A DNA stretch of 64,000 nt from Bacillota bacterium (GCA_023415305.1 JAEZKZ010000050.1:62001-126000), one strand, 5' to 3'; numbered from the stretch's first letter, positions 17,103-26,850 are shown. Made by a program: numbers and translations. Notes: generated by a model not told the origin, from the sequence alone.

Positions 17103-18569
17103 ATGTTTAAACCAAGTCTCGATGAAGCAAAGAACCTATCTGAGGGCTATACCGTGATACCGGTGAGCCGGGAATTATTTGCCGACATCAAAACCCCTAT
17201 TGCAGTACTACAGAATATCAGCGCAATAAGCAGTCAATATTACCTGCTTGAAAGTGTTGAGAGCGGTGAAAAATGGGGCCGCTACTCTTTTCTAGGCTTT
17301 AATCCCACCCTTGAGCTGAAATGCAAGGATGGACTGCTGGAGATTACGGGAATTAAGGAGCTAAAAACTCTAACCTCAAATCCTAACAGCTACATCAGGG
17401 ATATTCTTAAGGAATACAAAAGCCCAAAGCTGGACTTTCTCCCTCCGTTTACGGGAGGCTTTGTGGGCTACTTTGCCTATGATTACATTAAGTACGCTGA
17501 ACCGTCATTAAAACTTGAAGGTAAGGACCAGACTAATTTTTATGATGTTGACCTTATGCTGTTTGACAAGGTTATAGCTTTTGACCATTTTAAACAAAAA
17601 ATAATACTAATGATTAATATTAAAACCGATAACCTGGAAGCCAACTACCATGAAGCAATTGAAGAATTGGATAATATAACCTCCCTCATCAAGGCCTCAT
17701 TACCTGTTCCCTCCTCCACCTCAAGGCTGTTGTCGGAATTTAAGGCCTTTTTCAGCAAAGAGGAATATTGCGAAATAGTTAATAAAGTCAAGTCACATAT
17801 TTTTGAGGGTGATATTTTTCAGGCAGTTCCTTCAATAAGAAGGTCTGCCAGTTATGAAGGAAGTCTTTACCAGGCGTACAGAGTTCTCAGAACAACTAAC
17901 CCCTCGCCGTATATGTTTTTTCTGAAGTTTAAGGAGCTTGAGATCACCGGAACATCTCCTGAAACACTGCTCAGACTTCAGAACGGTAATCTATCCACCT
18001 TTCCTATAGCGGGTACAAAACCCAGGGGGAAAACCGACCATGAGGATGCTCAGGCAATTAAGGAATTACTTAGTGACGAAAAAGAACTTGCTGAGCACAA
18101 TATGCTTGTAGACTTAGGGAGAAATGATCTCGGCAGGATCAGTGATTTCGGCTCAGTAAAAGTAGAGGATTATCTGAGTATAAAGAAATTCTCACATGTT
18201 ATTCATATTGAATCAAAGGTTACAGGTAAATTAAGGGAAGGCCTTGATCAGCTGGATGCCATTTCTTCTCTGCTTCCCGCCGGAACTCTCTCAGGTGCGC
18301 CAAAAATACGGGCATGCCAGATAATAAATGAGGTCGAAGGAGTTCGAAGAGGTATATATGGTGGTGCTATAGGTTATATAGATTTTACCGGTAACATGGA
18401 CACCTGTATAGCAATCCGATTTGCCGTTCTAAAGGATAACACGGTGTATGTTCAGGCAGGTGGAGGCATTGTAGCCGACAGTGTACCTGAAACCGAATAT
18501 GTTGAGACAACTAACAAAGCCCAGGCAATTATTAACGCACTGGAACTGTCCGGAAAGGAGCTTGACTGA
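17103..18569 (+). CDS. trpE: Anthranilate synthase component I
   Basis: Converts chorismate plus ammonia (from TrpG) to anthranilate. At 488 residues it has full length. The tryptophan feedback site LLES followed by GEKWGRYSFLG is near residues 52-68. The chorismate-binding core shows GTSPETLL, PIAGTKPRG, LAEHNMLVDLGRNDLG, LPAGTLSGAPK and GAIGYID. AAAGGAG precedes the ATG. Its TGA overlaps the trpG ATG by one base, so the two subunits are coupled. Confidence 0.97.
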   Translation: MFKPSLDEAKNLSEGYTVIPVSRELFADIKTPIAVLQNISAISSQYYLLESVESGEKWGRYSFLGFNPTLELKCKDGLLEITGIKELKTLTSNPNSYIRDILKEYKSPKLDFLPPFTGGFVGYFAYDYIKYAEPSLKLEGKDQTNFYDVDLMLFDKVIAFDHFKQKIILMINIKTDNLEANYHEAIEELDNITSLIKASLPVPSSTSRLLSEFKAFFSKEEYCEIVNKVKSHIFEGDIFQAVPSIRRSASYEGSLYQAYRVLRTTNPSPYMFFLKFKELEITGTSPETLLRLQNGNLSTFPIAGTKPRGKTDHEDAQAIKELLSDEKELAEHNMLVDLGRNDLGRISDFGSVKVEDYLSIKKFSHVIHIESKVTGKLREGLDQLDAISSLLPAGTLSGAPKIRACQIINEVEGVRRGIYGGAIGYIDFTGNMDTCIAIRFAVLKDNTVYVQAGGGIVADSVPETEYVETTNKAQAIINALELSGKELD

Positions 18570-19141
18570 TGATTCTGTTAATTGATAACTATGATAGCTT
18601 TTCCTACAATCTGTTTCAGCTTGTGGGAGTCATAAATAATGATATAAAGGTAATTAGAAACGATGAGCTTACTATAGCGGAAATTGAAGGCTTACAGCCT
18701 TCTCATATAATTATTTCTCCCGGGCCTGGCAGACCCAGCGATGCAGGGATATGCGAGACGATTATCCGTCATTTTACCGGGAAAATACCCATATTAGGAG
18801 TATGTCTCGGACATCAGGCCATATGTGAGGTGTTTGGAGCAACTATATCCTATGCTAAAGAACTTAAACACGGAAAAAAGAGTCTGATACACATAGCAAA
18901 TGGCAGCGAATTATTCAGAGACCTTCCCCCGGTTATTGACGGAGCCAGGTATCACTCGCTATCTATGGTACAAGAAACGCTGCCCGACGAACTGCTGATA
19001 ATAGCCGAAGACAGTTCAGGAGAAGTTATGGGGGTAAAGCATAGAAATGCTGACGTATATGGAGTTCAGTTCCATCCCGAATCCATATTGACCCCAAAGG
19101 GTAAAACAATTCTTGAGAATTTTCTTAATATTGGGAGGTAA
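18569..19141 (+). CDS. trpG: Anthranilate synthase component II (glutamine amidotransferase)
   Basis: Supplies ammonia from glutamine to TrpE. 190 residues, class I amidotransferase: SPGPGRPSDAG oxyanion region, nucleophile GVCLGHQA, and QFHPESI with the His-Glu pair. It may also serve para-aminobenzoate synthesis, as in Bacillus, since no pabA is seen here. The ribosome site AAGGAG lies inside the trpE end. Its stop codon takes part in the structured gap before trpD. Confidence 0.96.
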   Translation: MILLIDNYDSFSYNLFQLVGVINNDIKVIRNDELTIAEIEGLQPSHIIISPGPGRPSDAGICETIIRHFTGKIPILGVCLGHQAICEVFGATISYAKELKHGKKSLIHIANGSELFRDLPPVIDGARYHSLSMVQETLPDELLIIAEDSSGEVMGVKHRNADVYGVQFHPESILTPKGKTILENFLNIGR

Positions 19142-19193
19142 GCGTTAAAAGCGCGAAACATGAGTTTGTGCTTACCGCTATATCTTTCGCGCT
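19137..19193 (+). other. Interleaved inverted repeats (possible pseudoknot) after trpG
   Basis: Two inverted pairs interleave: GGTAAGC (19137-19143) with GCTTACC (19170-19176), and AGCGCGAAA (19150-19158) with TTTCGCGCT (19185-19193). This order is that of an H-type pseudoknot. The first arm includes the trpG stop codon. It lies directly before the dispersed repeat that carries the trpD ribosome site. Confidence 0.5.
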
Positions 19194-19194
19194 A

Positions 19195-19261
19195 CGAAAA
19201 GCCAATACTTGTCTTTTCATTATAAATTGTGTACGCGCTATGCGCGTAGATGGGAGATAAT
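19195..19261 (+). repeat. Dispersed repeat family 1, copy A (upstream of trpD)
   Basis: About 67 bp running from CGAAAAGCC through GTCTTTTCATT and the palindrome TACGCG...CGCGTA to GATGGGAGATA, ending just before the trpD ATG. It is about 85-90 percent identical by eye to the reverse complement of 60069-60135, which likewise ends just before a start codon. The GGGAG it carries is the only ribosome site for trpD. Confidence 0.9.
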
Positions 19262-20269
19262 ATGATCCAAGAAGCTATTTATCAGATAATAAACAATCAG
19301 GATTTGAGTCTCGAGCAGACTAAAACCGTTATGGAAGAAATTATGGAGGGGCGGGCTACTAATGCGCAAATTGCCTCATTCCTTACTGCAATGCGCATGA
19401 AAGGAGAGACAATTGAGGAAATTACAGCCTGTGCAACTGTTATGAGGGAAAAATGTACTAAAATTCGTCCTGATAAGGATGTTCTGGATATTGTAGGAAC
19501 AGGTGGTGATGAGGCCTATACCTTCAACATCTCAACTGTTTCGGCATTTGTTGTATCTGCCGGAGGAGTTCCTGTTGCAAAGCACGGCAACCGTTCAGTT
19601 TCGAGCAAGTGCGGCAGCGCCGACTTGTTGGAGGCTTTGGGCGTAAATATAGCCCTTACGGCAGAACAGAGTGCACATATACTCGAAAAAATCGGTATTT
19701 GCTTTATGTTTGCTCCCACCTATCATGCCTCAATGAAATATGCGGCACCGGTCCGCAAGGAATTATCAGTGAGAACAATTTTTAACATATTAGGCCCTCT
19801 TTCCAATCCTGCAGGTGCCAATATGCAGCTTCTGGGTGTGTATGATGAAAACCTTGTGGAGCCTCTGGCCAGGGTATTGGCTAACCTGGGTGTCAAGCGT
19901 GCAATGGTGGTACATGGCCACGACGGGCTAGATGAAGTAACTCTCTGTGACACAACAACCATTTGTGAGGTCAATAACGGTAAGTTGAACAGCTTCTTCA
20001 TCAGTCCCGAACAGCTTGGACTCAAGAGATGTCAGCCCTCCGAACTGGTTGGTGGTGACCCCAGGGAAAATGCCCGGATAGCAAGGGATATTCTAAACGG
20101 CCAGAAAGGTCCAAAACGGGATGTAGTCATTCTAAATTCCGCATTATGCCTATATATGTCACACAACCATATAACATTAAGAGAATGTGTCCGAATGGCA
20201 GAAATGCTGATTGATTCAGGTGCTGCAGATACCCAGTTGCAAAAATTTATTACCCTTTCGAATTCCTAA
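19262..20269 (+). CDS. trpD: Anthranilate phosphoribosyltransferase
   Basis: Transfers phosphoribosyl from PRPP to anthranilate. About 335 residues. The PRPP loop GTGGDE...TFNIST and KHGNRSVSSKCGSADLLEALG are intact, as are NILGPLSNPA and GHDGLDE. The ATG at 19262 fits GGGAG at 19251-19255. An ATG at 19250 lies inside the dispersed repeat and would place the Shine-Dalgarno within the coding sequence. Confidence 0.97.
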   Translation: MIQEAIYQIINNQDLSLEQTKTVMEEIMEGRATNAQIASFLTAMRMKGETIEEITACATVMREKCTKIRPDKDVLDIVGTGGDEAYTFNISTVSAFVVSAGGVPVAKHGNRSVSSKCGSADLLEALGVNIALTAEQSAHILEKIGICFMFAPTYHASMKYAAPVRKELSVRTIFNILGPLSNPAGANMQLLGVYDENLVEPLARVLANLGVKRAMVVHGHDGLDEVTLCDTTTICEVNNGKLNSFFISPEQLGLKRCQPSELVGGDPRENARIARDILNGQKGPKRDVVILNSALCLYMSHNHITLRECVRMAEMLIDSGAADTQLQKFITLSNS

Positions 20270-20295
20270 AGTCAATTACAGGATGTGAGGTATTT

Positions 20296-21090
20296 ATGAT
20301 ATTAGATAAAATTGTTGAGAAAACAAGAATAAGGGTTGCTGAAGCCAAAGCAGCCAAACCCTGCGAAACCGTAAAAAAGGAAGCTCTGGCTGCCTTGGCT
20401 GCCGCCTCGGGCAGCACCAGCTATTCTTTTGAAAATGCTCTGAAAACAGATGACATTACATTTATTTGTGAAATCAAGAAGGCCTCTCCCTCAAAGGGGA
20501 TTATTTCAGAGCATTTCCCCTATCTTGACGCTGCCCGGGAATATGAACGTGCCGGCGCCGGCGCAATATCCGTGCTGACTGAGCCATACTTCTTCCTGGG
20601 CAGTGACCGGTACTTAAGGGAAATAAAGCAGTCGGTATCTCTTCCTGTGCTCAGGAAGGATTTCACCATTGATGCATATCAGATATATGAAGCAAAAGCT
20701 ATTGGCGCCGATGCAGTACTGCTCATATGCGCCATACTGGATACAAGAACCATAAAAGACTACATTAAGACTGCTGATCAGTTAGGACTTTCCTGTCTCG
20801 TGGAGGCCCATGATGAAAAAGAGATTTATAGTGCCCTTGAAGCCGGAGCAAGAATAGTCGGTGTAAATAACAGAAACCTTAACACCTTTGAAGTGGACAT
20901 TAACACCAGTATCAGCCTAAGAGAACTTGTACCGAAGGATAGGTTGTTTGTGTCAGAAAGCGGAATCAAAACACCCGAGGACATATCAGTGTTAAAGGCA
21001 AATGGAGCAAATGCCGTACTTATTGGAGAGACTTTGATGAAAAGCGGAGATATTGCCGGCACCCTAAGCAAGCTTAAAGCAGATAAGTAA
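20296..21090 (+). CDS. trpC: Indole-3-glycerol phosphate synthase
   Basis: Ring closure of carboxyphenylamino-deoxyribulose phosphate to indole-3-glycerol phosphate. 264 residues, (beta/alpha)8 barrel: catalytic Lys in ICEIKKASPSKG, GAGAISVLTEP, LRKDFTIDAYQI, GVNNRNLNTF and SESGIKTPEDI. Not fused to TrpF, which is separate here. Ribosome site GGATGTGAGG upstream of the ATG. Confidence 0.97.
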   Translation: MILDKIVEKTRIRVAEAKAAKPCETVKKEALAALAAASGSTSYSFENALKTDDITFICEIKKASPSKGIISEHFPYLDAAREYERAGAGAISVLTEPYFFLGSDRYLREIKQSVSLPVLRKDFTIDAYQIYEAKAIGADAVLLICAILDTRTIKDYIKTADQLGLSCLVEAHDEKEIYSALEAGARIVGVNNRNLNTFEVDINTSISLRELVPKDRLFVSESGIKTPEDISVLKANGANAVLIGETLMKSGDIAGTLSKLKADK

Positions 21091-21100
21091 AGAGTGAAAT

Positions 21101-21150
21101 GTGACGAGTTATATGTGACGAGTTATATGTGACGAGTTATATGTGACGGG
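21101..21150 (+). repeat. 14-bp tandem repeat between trpC and trpF
   Basis: Three perfect head-to-tail copies of GTGACGAGTTATAT (21101-21114, 21115-21128, 21129-21142) followed by a partial fourth. They lie in the untranslated gap of the trp operon. Copy number could vary by slippage between strains. Confidence 0.95.
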
Positions 21151-21215
21151 CTAAAGTAAATTACCTACACAAAATTGATAATGCAAAGATAGTAATTTAA
21201 TGTGAAAGGTGCAGA

Positions 21216-21899
21216 GTGAAATTGGAAACTAAAATAAAAATATGCGGCTTAACCAGACAACAGGATATTGAGTATTGTAATGAGGCTTTACCTGATTTTG
21301 TGGGTTTTGTCTTTGCCAAAAGCCGTAGGCAGGTAAGCTTTGAAATTGCAAAACGCTTAAAGGCCTACCTTGACAACAGAATCAGGTCAGTAGGGGTTTT
21401 TGTGAATGCTGATATCCCTTTTATCGAGCGCTTGTGCGTTCAAGGTATTATTGACTATATCCAGCTTCACGGAGATGAAGACAATTCCTTTGTACAATGC
21501 CTTACTGATCAGTTGGTCAAAGCGGATTGCCTCAAACCCATAATAAAAGCTGTTCGGGTTAAGGATGCCCAATCCTTAAGTAAAGCAGGACAGTACTGCA
21601 CAGACTTCTTGCTCCTTGACACTTTTACTGGCAAGGAATATGGCGGTACAGGCATAAGCTTCGACTGGGAACTTGCCGGCAGTATGAATGGTATGTGTGA
21701 TACGAGTAGCGTAGGTAGTACCAGAAGTATAAGCCTACCCTTTTTTCTGGCAGGTGGCTTGAATTATGAAAATGTCCTCCAAGCAATAAATATTGCCCGT
21801 CCTTTTTGTGTTGATATCAGCAGCGGAGTTGAAAGCAACGGCTTTAAAGATGAATTTAAAATAAAAAATATAGTAAATCTTATCAGGAGTGTGAAATAA
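21216..21899 (+). CDS. trpF: Phosphoribosylanthranilate isomerase
   Basis: Amadori rearrangement of phosphoribosylanthranilate. 227 residues, slightly long for the family. Catalytic Cys in KICGLTRQQD, the general-acid Asp in LLDTFTGKEYGGTG, and phosphate loops FLAGGLNYENV and DISSGVES. A stretch of about 15 residues after DWELAGS (NGMCDTSSVGSTRSIS) is an extra loop compared with typical TrpF. The start is taken as GTG at 21216, after GGTGCAGA, a modest ribosome site. Confidence 0.95.
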   Translation: MKLETKIKICGLTRQQDIEYCNEALPDFVGFVFAKSRRQVSFEIAKRLKAYLDNRIRSVGVFVNADIPFIERLCVQGIIDYIQLHGDEDNSFVQCLTDQLVKADCLKPIIKAVRVKDAQSLSKAGQYCTDFLLLDTFTGKEYGGTGISFDWELAGSMNGMCDTSSVGSTRSISLPFFLAGGLNYENVLQAINIARPFCVDISSGVESNGFKDEFKIKNIVNLIRSVK

Positions 21900-23084
21900 A
21901 TGGTAAAAGGAAGATATGGTAAACACGGGGGCCAGTATGTGCCCGAGATTCTTATGAACTCATTGCTAGAACTGGAGGAAAGCTATAATTTCTATAAAAA
22001 TGATTATAACTTTAACCAGGAGCTCAATACCCTTTTAAAAGAATATGCCGGAAGGCCATCCCTTTTGTATTACGCCAGAAAAATGACCAAAGACCTGGGT
22101 GGAGCTAAAATTTATCTCAAGAGAGAGGATTTGAATCATACAGGCTCGCATAAAATAAACAACGTGCTGGGGCAGGTTCTTCTTGCTAAAAAAATGGGAA
22201 AGAAACGTGTTATTGCTGAAACAGGAGCCGGACAGCATGGTGTTGCCACTGCAACCGCCGCCGCATTGATGGGACTTGAATGCGAAATATTCATGGGGCT
22301 GGAAGACACCAGGCGTCAGGCACTCAATGTGTTCAGAATGGAACTTTTAGGCGCAAAGGTACACCCCGTTACAAGCGGTACGCAAACTCTCAAGGATGCT
22401 GTAAATGAAACCATGAGGGAGTGGGCCACAAGGGTTGATGACACCCTTTATGTGCTAGGATCTGTAATGGGTCCCCACCCCTTTCCCGGCATCGTCAGAG
22501 ATTTTCAGAGTGTAATAGGCAGAGAAGTAAAGGAGCAGTTACTTGAAAAGGAAGGCAGACTTCCCGATGCTGCAATAGCATGTGTCGGCGGCGGCAGTAA
22601 TGCCATGGGACTCTTCTATGATTTCATTAATGACAACTCTGTCCGGCTTATAGGCTGTGAAGCCGCCGGGAAGGGTATTAATACCGATATGCATGCTGCC
22701 ACTCTCGCCAAGGGCAATCTGGGTATTTTTCATGGCATGAAGTCTTATTTCTGCCAGGATGAATATGGGCAGATCGCATCGGTTTATTCTATTTCAGCTG
22801 GATTGGATTATCCCGGAATAGGCCCCGAGCATGCCTATCTGCATGATATTAACCGTGCGAAATATGTTTCTGTAACAGACGCTGAAGCAGTAAACGCATT
22901 TGAATATTTATCAAAAACAGAAGGCATTATTCCTGCAATTGAAAGTGCACATGCCATAGCTCACGCCATGAAGCTTGCACCTTCCATGAATAATGACCAG
23001 ATAATTGTCGTGTGTCTTTCAGGACGCGGAGATAAAGATGTGGCTGCTATAGCCAGATATATGGGGGTGGATATTCATGAGTAA
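21900..23084 (+). CDS. trpB: Tryptophan synthase beta chain
   Basis: PLP enzyme that makes tryptophan from indole and serine. 394 residues; the PLP lysine is in [10 protein letters not shown], the phosphate loop is [10 protein letters not shown], and the C-terminus has [10 protein letters not shown]. The TrpB1 type, expected to pair with TrpA. The ATG follows the trpF stop with no gap and the ribosome site AGGAG lies in the trpF end. Confidence 0.98.
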   Translation: MVKGRYGKHGGQYVPEILMNSLLELEESYNFYKNDYNFNQELNTLLKEYAGRPSLLYYARKMTKDLGGAKIYLKREDLNHTGSHKINNVLGQVLLAKKMGKKRVIAETGAGQHGVATATAAALMGLECEIFMGLEDTRRQALNVFRMELLGAKVHPVTSGTQTLKDAVNETMREWATRVDDTLYVLGSVMGPHPFPGIVRDFQSVIGREVKEQLLEKEGRLPDAAIACVGGGSNAMGLFYDFINDNSVRLIGCEAAGKGINTDMHAATLAKGNLGIFHGMKSYFCQDEYGQIASVYSISAGLDYPGIGPEHAYLHDINRAKYVSVTDAEAVNAFEYLSKTEGIIPAIESAHAIAHAMKLAPSMNNDQIIVVCLSGRGDKDVAAIARYMGVDIHE

Positions 23085-23850
23085 CATAGAAAAAGCTTTT
23101 TCTAACGGCAAAGCCTTTATAGGGTTTCTGACAGCCGGGGACCCATCACTTGAGAAGACTGCAGAATTCATACTTTCAATAGCTGCTGCAGGTGCCGACC
23201 TTATTGAAATAGGGATACCTTTTTCTGACCCTATTGCAGAGGGCCCTGTTATTCAAAAGGCAAATGTCAGGGCACTTTCCGTTGGAACAAACCTGCCTAA
23301 AATATTTGAAATGGTCAGGACAGTCCGACTAAAGACGAAAATACCTCTGGTATTTTTGACATATCTCAACCCTGTGTTTACCTATGGCTACGACCATTTT
23401 TTCAAGGATTGTAATGAGTCTGGCATTGACGGAGTGATAATACCTGATATTCCCTATGAAGAAAAAGGAGAACTGCTGCCTTTCAGTGAAAAATACAACG
23501 TAGACATTATTTCACTAGTTGCACCTACATCCGAGGCACGTATTGGAAAAATTGCTTCGGAGGCCAAAGGCTTTATTTATTGCGTTTCATCAATGGGAGT
23601 AACAGGTGTACGCCAAGCAATAAAAACGGATTTGCCCTCCATAATCAATGCTGTACGCTCTGTTACTGACATTCCTACGGCAGTAGGCTTCGGAATATCT
23701 ACTCCGGAGCAGGCATATGAAATAAGCAGGTATTCTGATGGAGTAATAGTAGGGAGTGCTATTGTAAAGCTGATTGAAGAACATGGAGAAGCATCAGCCA
23801 AGCCTTTATTCGAGTATGTGACAAAAATGAAGCAGGCAATTACAAAATAA
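23077..23850 (+). CDS. trpA: Tryptophan synthase alpha chain
   Basis: Cleaves indole-3-glycerol phosphate to indole, which channels to TrpB. 257 residues: FLTAGDPS, the catalytic Glu in [19 protein letters not shown], Asp in [11 protein letters not shown], and [10 protein letters not shown]. Overlaps trpB by 8 bp, implying coupling. Last gene of the operon. Confidence 0.98.
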   Translation: MSNIEKAFSNGKAFIGFLTAGDPSLEKTAEFILSIAAAGADLIEIGIPFSDPIAEGPVIQKANVRALSVGTNLPKIFEMVRTVRLKTKIPLVFLTYLNPVFTYGYDHFFKDCNESGIDGVIIPDIPYEEKGELLPFSEKYNVDIISLVAPTSEARIGKIASEAKGFIYCVSSMGVTGVRQAIKTDLPSIINAVRSVTDIPTAVGFGISTPEQAYEISRYSDGVIVGSAIVKLIEEHGEASAKPLFEYVTKMKQAITK

Positions 23851-23929
23851 AAAATTTCGGCTTATGCCAATATACATGGTTTTAGTATTAAGAACAAAAG
23901 CGAACAAAAGTCCAAAGTAAAAGATTAGG

Positions 23930-23970
23930 AAAAGGCTCTTCACAGATTAACTCGGAAGAGCCTTTTGTCT
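23930..23970 (+). terminator. trp operon terminator
   Basis: Arms AAAAGGCTCTTC (23930-23941) and GAAGAGCCTTTT (23955-23966), then TGTCTT. Just beyond it, about 24032-24058, a 10-bp motif close to CAGGTTACA recurs three times imperfectly. Confidence 0.9.
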
Positions 23971-24060
23971 TATTGTGATTTCAAATTAATTTAGTTCTCC
24001 GCTCCAGGTGACTATGGAAGATTTAGCAGGTTACATCAGGTTTCACCAGGTTACAAAAAG

Positions 24061-25371
24061 TTAAAGCAGTTCAATATTCCCCCTGCTTTTTACATCCTTC
24101 ATAGCATTTCTGGTGTCAAATATAAACCTGGAATACTTTTGAATAAAATCATAATCATAGCATCTGTGCTGTGTTGCTATAACTGTCAGGTCTGAATTAC
24201 TCAAACTTTCCGCCGTTAATTCAATATTTATATAATCTTTGTTCCTGTGAGTAAATCGAGCCACATAAGGATCATGATAATTTACCTCAGCCCCCTCCTC
24301 TTCCAGCAGCTCAATAACTTTAAGAGACGGGCTTTCTCTATAATCACCCAAATCAGGCTTGTAGGCTACTCCCAATATTAATATTTTTGATCCGTTTAAT
24401 GGTTTTTTAAATTTGTTTAGAATTCTGTATATACGCTCAAGCACGTATTGTGGCATATACTGGTTGATTTCGCCCGAAAGCTCAATCAATCTGGTATGGT
24501 AATCAAACTCTCTGGCTTTCCAGGTGAGGTAGAAGGGATCCAGGGGAATACAATGGCCCCCTATACCCGGGCCGGGGTAAAAAGCGTGAAAACCGTAAGG
24601 CTTGGTCTTGGCGGCGTCAATTACTTCCCAGATGTTAATATTCATTTGTTCACAGATGATTGCCATCTCATTAATCAAGGCTATGTTTATATTTCTATAT
24701 GTGTTTTCAAGAATTTTTTCCATTTCGGCTACTGCGGGACTGGAGACCTCAAAAACATCACTTTCAAGAACATTTCTATATAGGGCTGCTGCTATTTCGG
24801 TACTGCTTTTCCCTATACCCCCCACCACTTTTGGAGTATTTTTTGTTTTATACACAGAGTTGCCCGGATCAACCCTTTCGGGAGAAAAGGCCAGATAGAA
24901 ATCCTTCTCGCATTGAAGCCCCGATTCCCTCTCCAAAACAGGCTTCAGCAGCTCCTCCGTTGTACCGGGATATGTGGTACTTTCAAGAACTAAAAGTGTA
25001 TCAGTATGAATATATTTCGCCGCTTGTTCTACTGCAGCTTTAATATAACTCATATCAGGCTGCTTATTAATATCCAGAGGGGTAGGCACGCAAATAATAA
25101 CACAATCCGCCTCCCCCAATAAACTAAAGTCAGATACTGCGACAAGTTTTGCACTTTTCACCACTTCAACCAAATCATTGTCTACTACATCAGAAATATA
25201 ATTTTGACATAAATTAATTTTTTCAATCGCCTTTGCATTGACATCAATACCAATGACTCTATATCCGGCTTTTGCTATATCAACTGCCAGTGGCAGACCC
25301 ACATACCCCAAGCCTATTACACTCACTATTGCGGTCTTGTTTTCAATTTTTCCCCATAGATCTTCTATCAT
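24061..25371 (-). CDS. UDP-N-acetyl hexosamine 6-dehydrogenase (WecC/WbpA-like)
   Basis: NAD-dependent oxidation of a UDP-sugar C6 to the uronic acid, for surface polysaccharide. 436 residues: Rossmann IGLGYVGLPLAVDIAKAG near the N-terminus, CVPTPLD, STTYPGTTEELL, FSPERVDPGN, and the catalytic Cys in GPGIGGHCIPLDPFYL. The GPGIGGHCIP form favours UDP-N-acetyl-mannosamine or -glucosamine over UDP-glucose; which one is not decidable here. No strong ribosome site precedes the ATG. Isolated from other polysaccharide genes and next to a transposon remnant. Confidence 0.85.
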   Translation of the reverse strand: MIEDLWGKIENKTAIVSVIGLGYVGLPLAVDIAKAGYRVIGIDVNAKAIEKINLCQNYISDVVDNDLVEVVKSAKLVAVSDFSLLGEADCVIICVPTPLDINKQPDMSYIKAAVEQAAKYIHTDTLLVLESTTYPGTTEELLKPVLERESGLQCEKDFYLAFSPERVDPGNSVYKTKNTPKVVGGIGKSSTEIAAALYRNVLESDVFEVSSPAVAEMEKILENTYRNINIALINEMAIICEQMNINIWEVIDAAKTKPYGFHAFYPGPGIGGHCIPLDPFYLTWKAREFDYHTRLIELSGEINQYMPQYVLERIYRILNKFKKPLNGSKILILGVAYKPDLGDYRESPSLKVIELLEEEGAEVNYHDPYVARFTHRNKDYINIELTAESLSNSDLTVIATQHRCYDYDFIQKYSRFIFDTRNAMKDVKSRGNIELL

Positions 25372-25419
25372 TTAAATTATTACTCTAGCCTTTCTGACTC
25401 ACACCATGAATAAATACTA

Positions 25420-26398
25420 TCACACCCTTAACGTAATGCTTTGCTTGTATCGTGAAATCTTGGAAAGCTCTTTTTCCTTTGACGCTATCAATTCATTCAG
25501 CCGGATTGACTGGCTCTTTTGAAGCGGAGCGATGTTAATACGTGAAACTATTTCCGAAAGGGAAACCGCAATATAAACTTGTTGCTTGATGGCATACAAT
25601 ACAGCCTGTTCTAAATGGTTGTGCTTAATGGTATGTTTGGTACAAGCAGTTTTTGATTGGTCTTTGTAAGTTCGGCAATAGTAATATACGTTACCTCTGA
25701 CCTTGCTTCTTGTCATGGCTTTGCCGCAATCCTCACAGCGTAATAAGCCGCTAAACAGATATAAAGTTTTTTGTTCCGGTGCAGCGCGGGTATCTTTTTT
25801 CAAAAGCTCCTGCACCTTAGCAAAGTCCTCTCGGCTGATTATTGGCTCATGGGTATTTTCAACGATAAACCATTCATCTTCGGGAACGGTTTCCTGAACA
25901 TGAATTTTATAGCTCTTAATGCGGTAACGCCCCTGCACCATATCCCTACATAAATGCGGTTTTTCAAAAGGTTGCTGATGCTCATAGCACACCATAAAGG
26001 GTTCCCGCCTGCTACATTAGGATTCTTGTACTTCATGCCCTTGCTTTTCTTATAAGCCGCCGGGCATAGGATACCACTGTCGTTGAGTTTGTGTACAATC
26101 GCATTTCTACTCATGCCCCCTAAAAACCATGTGAAAATGCTTTTGACATTCTCGGCGGCATCTTCATCAATAATAAGGGCGTTTTTATCTTCCGGGTCTT
26201 TCTGATAACCATAGGCGGCAAAAGAGCCGATATGCAAACCTTTTTCCCGCTTCTTGTCAAAGGTTCTTCGGACTCTTTCGGATGTACCCCTTGCGTGTTC
26301 CTCGTTCAGAACCCCTTGGACCGGAACTGCTATGTTTTGCACGTTCTGCGGGTCTTTGTAAGTATCAATGGGCTGTTGGTAAAGAGAAATAGCGGAAG
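25420..26398 (-). pseudogene. Decayed large serine recombinase
   Basis: The recombinase and zinc-ribbon region of a large serine recombinase: NEEHARGTSERVRRTFDKKREKG, AAYGYQKDPEDKN, IIDEDAAENV, then VPEDEWFIVENTHEPIIS and the ribbon LLRCEDCGKAMTR. A one-base deletion near 25944 (three G where four are needed for IYVGDMVQGRY) shifts the frame. The N-terminal catalytic Ser domain is missing: near 26398 the frame joins unrelated sequence. The C-terminus stops early after a coiled-coil (SKISRYKQS). Not functional as it stands; a relic of a transposon or conjugative element. Confidence 0.85.
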
Positions 26399-26556
26399 CA
26401 CAACGGATTTCTCAGTTTCTCCATAACATAGTCAAGCCGTTTGTCTTTCGGCAGGGTATTATCAAATTCCAGTGTACTGATGTCAGCCAGCCTTGACCTA
26501 TCTACTGTATCCATATTTACGCTCATAAAACTGTCAATCAATGCGGAAGTAATCAT
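26399..26556 (-). pseudogene. 5' fragment of a small mobile-element protein
   Basis: Opens with a good ribosome site (GGAGGGCATGATAA) and ATG at 26556, reads about 50 residues (VNMDTVDRSRLADISTLEFD, LPKDKRLDYVMEKLRNP), then runs into recombinase sequence out of frame and stops at 26365. It resembles short proteins of unknown function carried by Firmicute integrative elements. The fusion marks a deletion that joined two genes of one element. Confidence 0.5.
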
Positions 26557-26720
26557 TTATCATGCCCTCCTTTATCTGCATGATTCAATATATGTGTTTT
26601 CCCGTTTGTCCTAAGAAGCTCGGTGATAAAGAAGTGGTCAAAAGAGAGATCAAAAACACCTTTACACGAAAATTCCCGAAAGGTACCGAATGAAAAATGA
26701 GCAGTAATTGGCATTCAGAC

Positions 26721-26760
26721 AAAAAGCCCTCCAATCGCATAACTGCCATTGGAAGGCCTT
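26721..26760 (-). terminator. Terminator of the flavin-protein operon
   Basis: On the minus strand GGCCTTCCAAT pairs with ATTGGAGGGCTTTTT around a loop. It follows the flavodoxin-like gene, 91 bp from its stop. The bases 26557-26720 show no convincing gene. Confidence 0.75.
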
Positions 26761-26850
26761 CTAAGCGCACATTAAACCACCTACCCATGCCAAAAGGAAT
26801 AGGCAGCTATTTTATGTCTGCCACATTTTTAAGGTATTTGTTTGATTAGA

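Noticed and set aside
21101..21150. CRISPR-like array
   Set aside because: Units are contiguous 14-mers without spacers and no cas gene is present.
24028..24058. Imperfect triple CAGGTTACA motif after the trp terminator
   Set aside because: Too short and degenerate to separate from chance.
26585..26788. 67-codon minus-strand frame over the operon terminator
   Set aside because: It covers a terminator hairpin and has no ribosome site; most likely non-coding.
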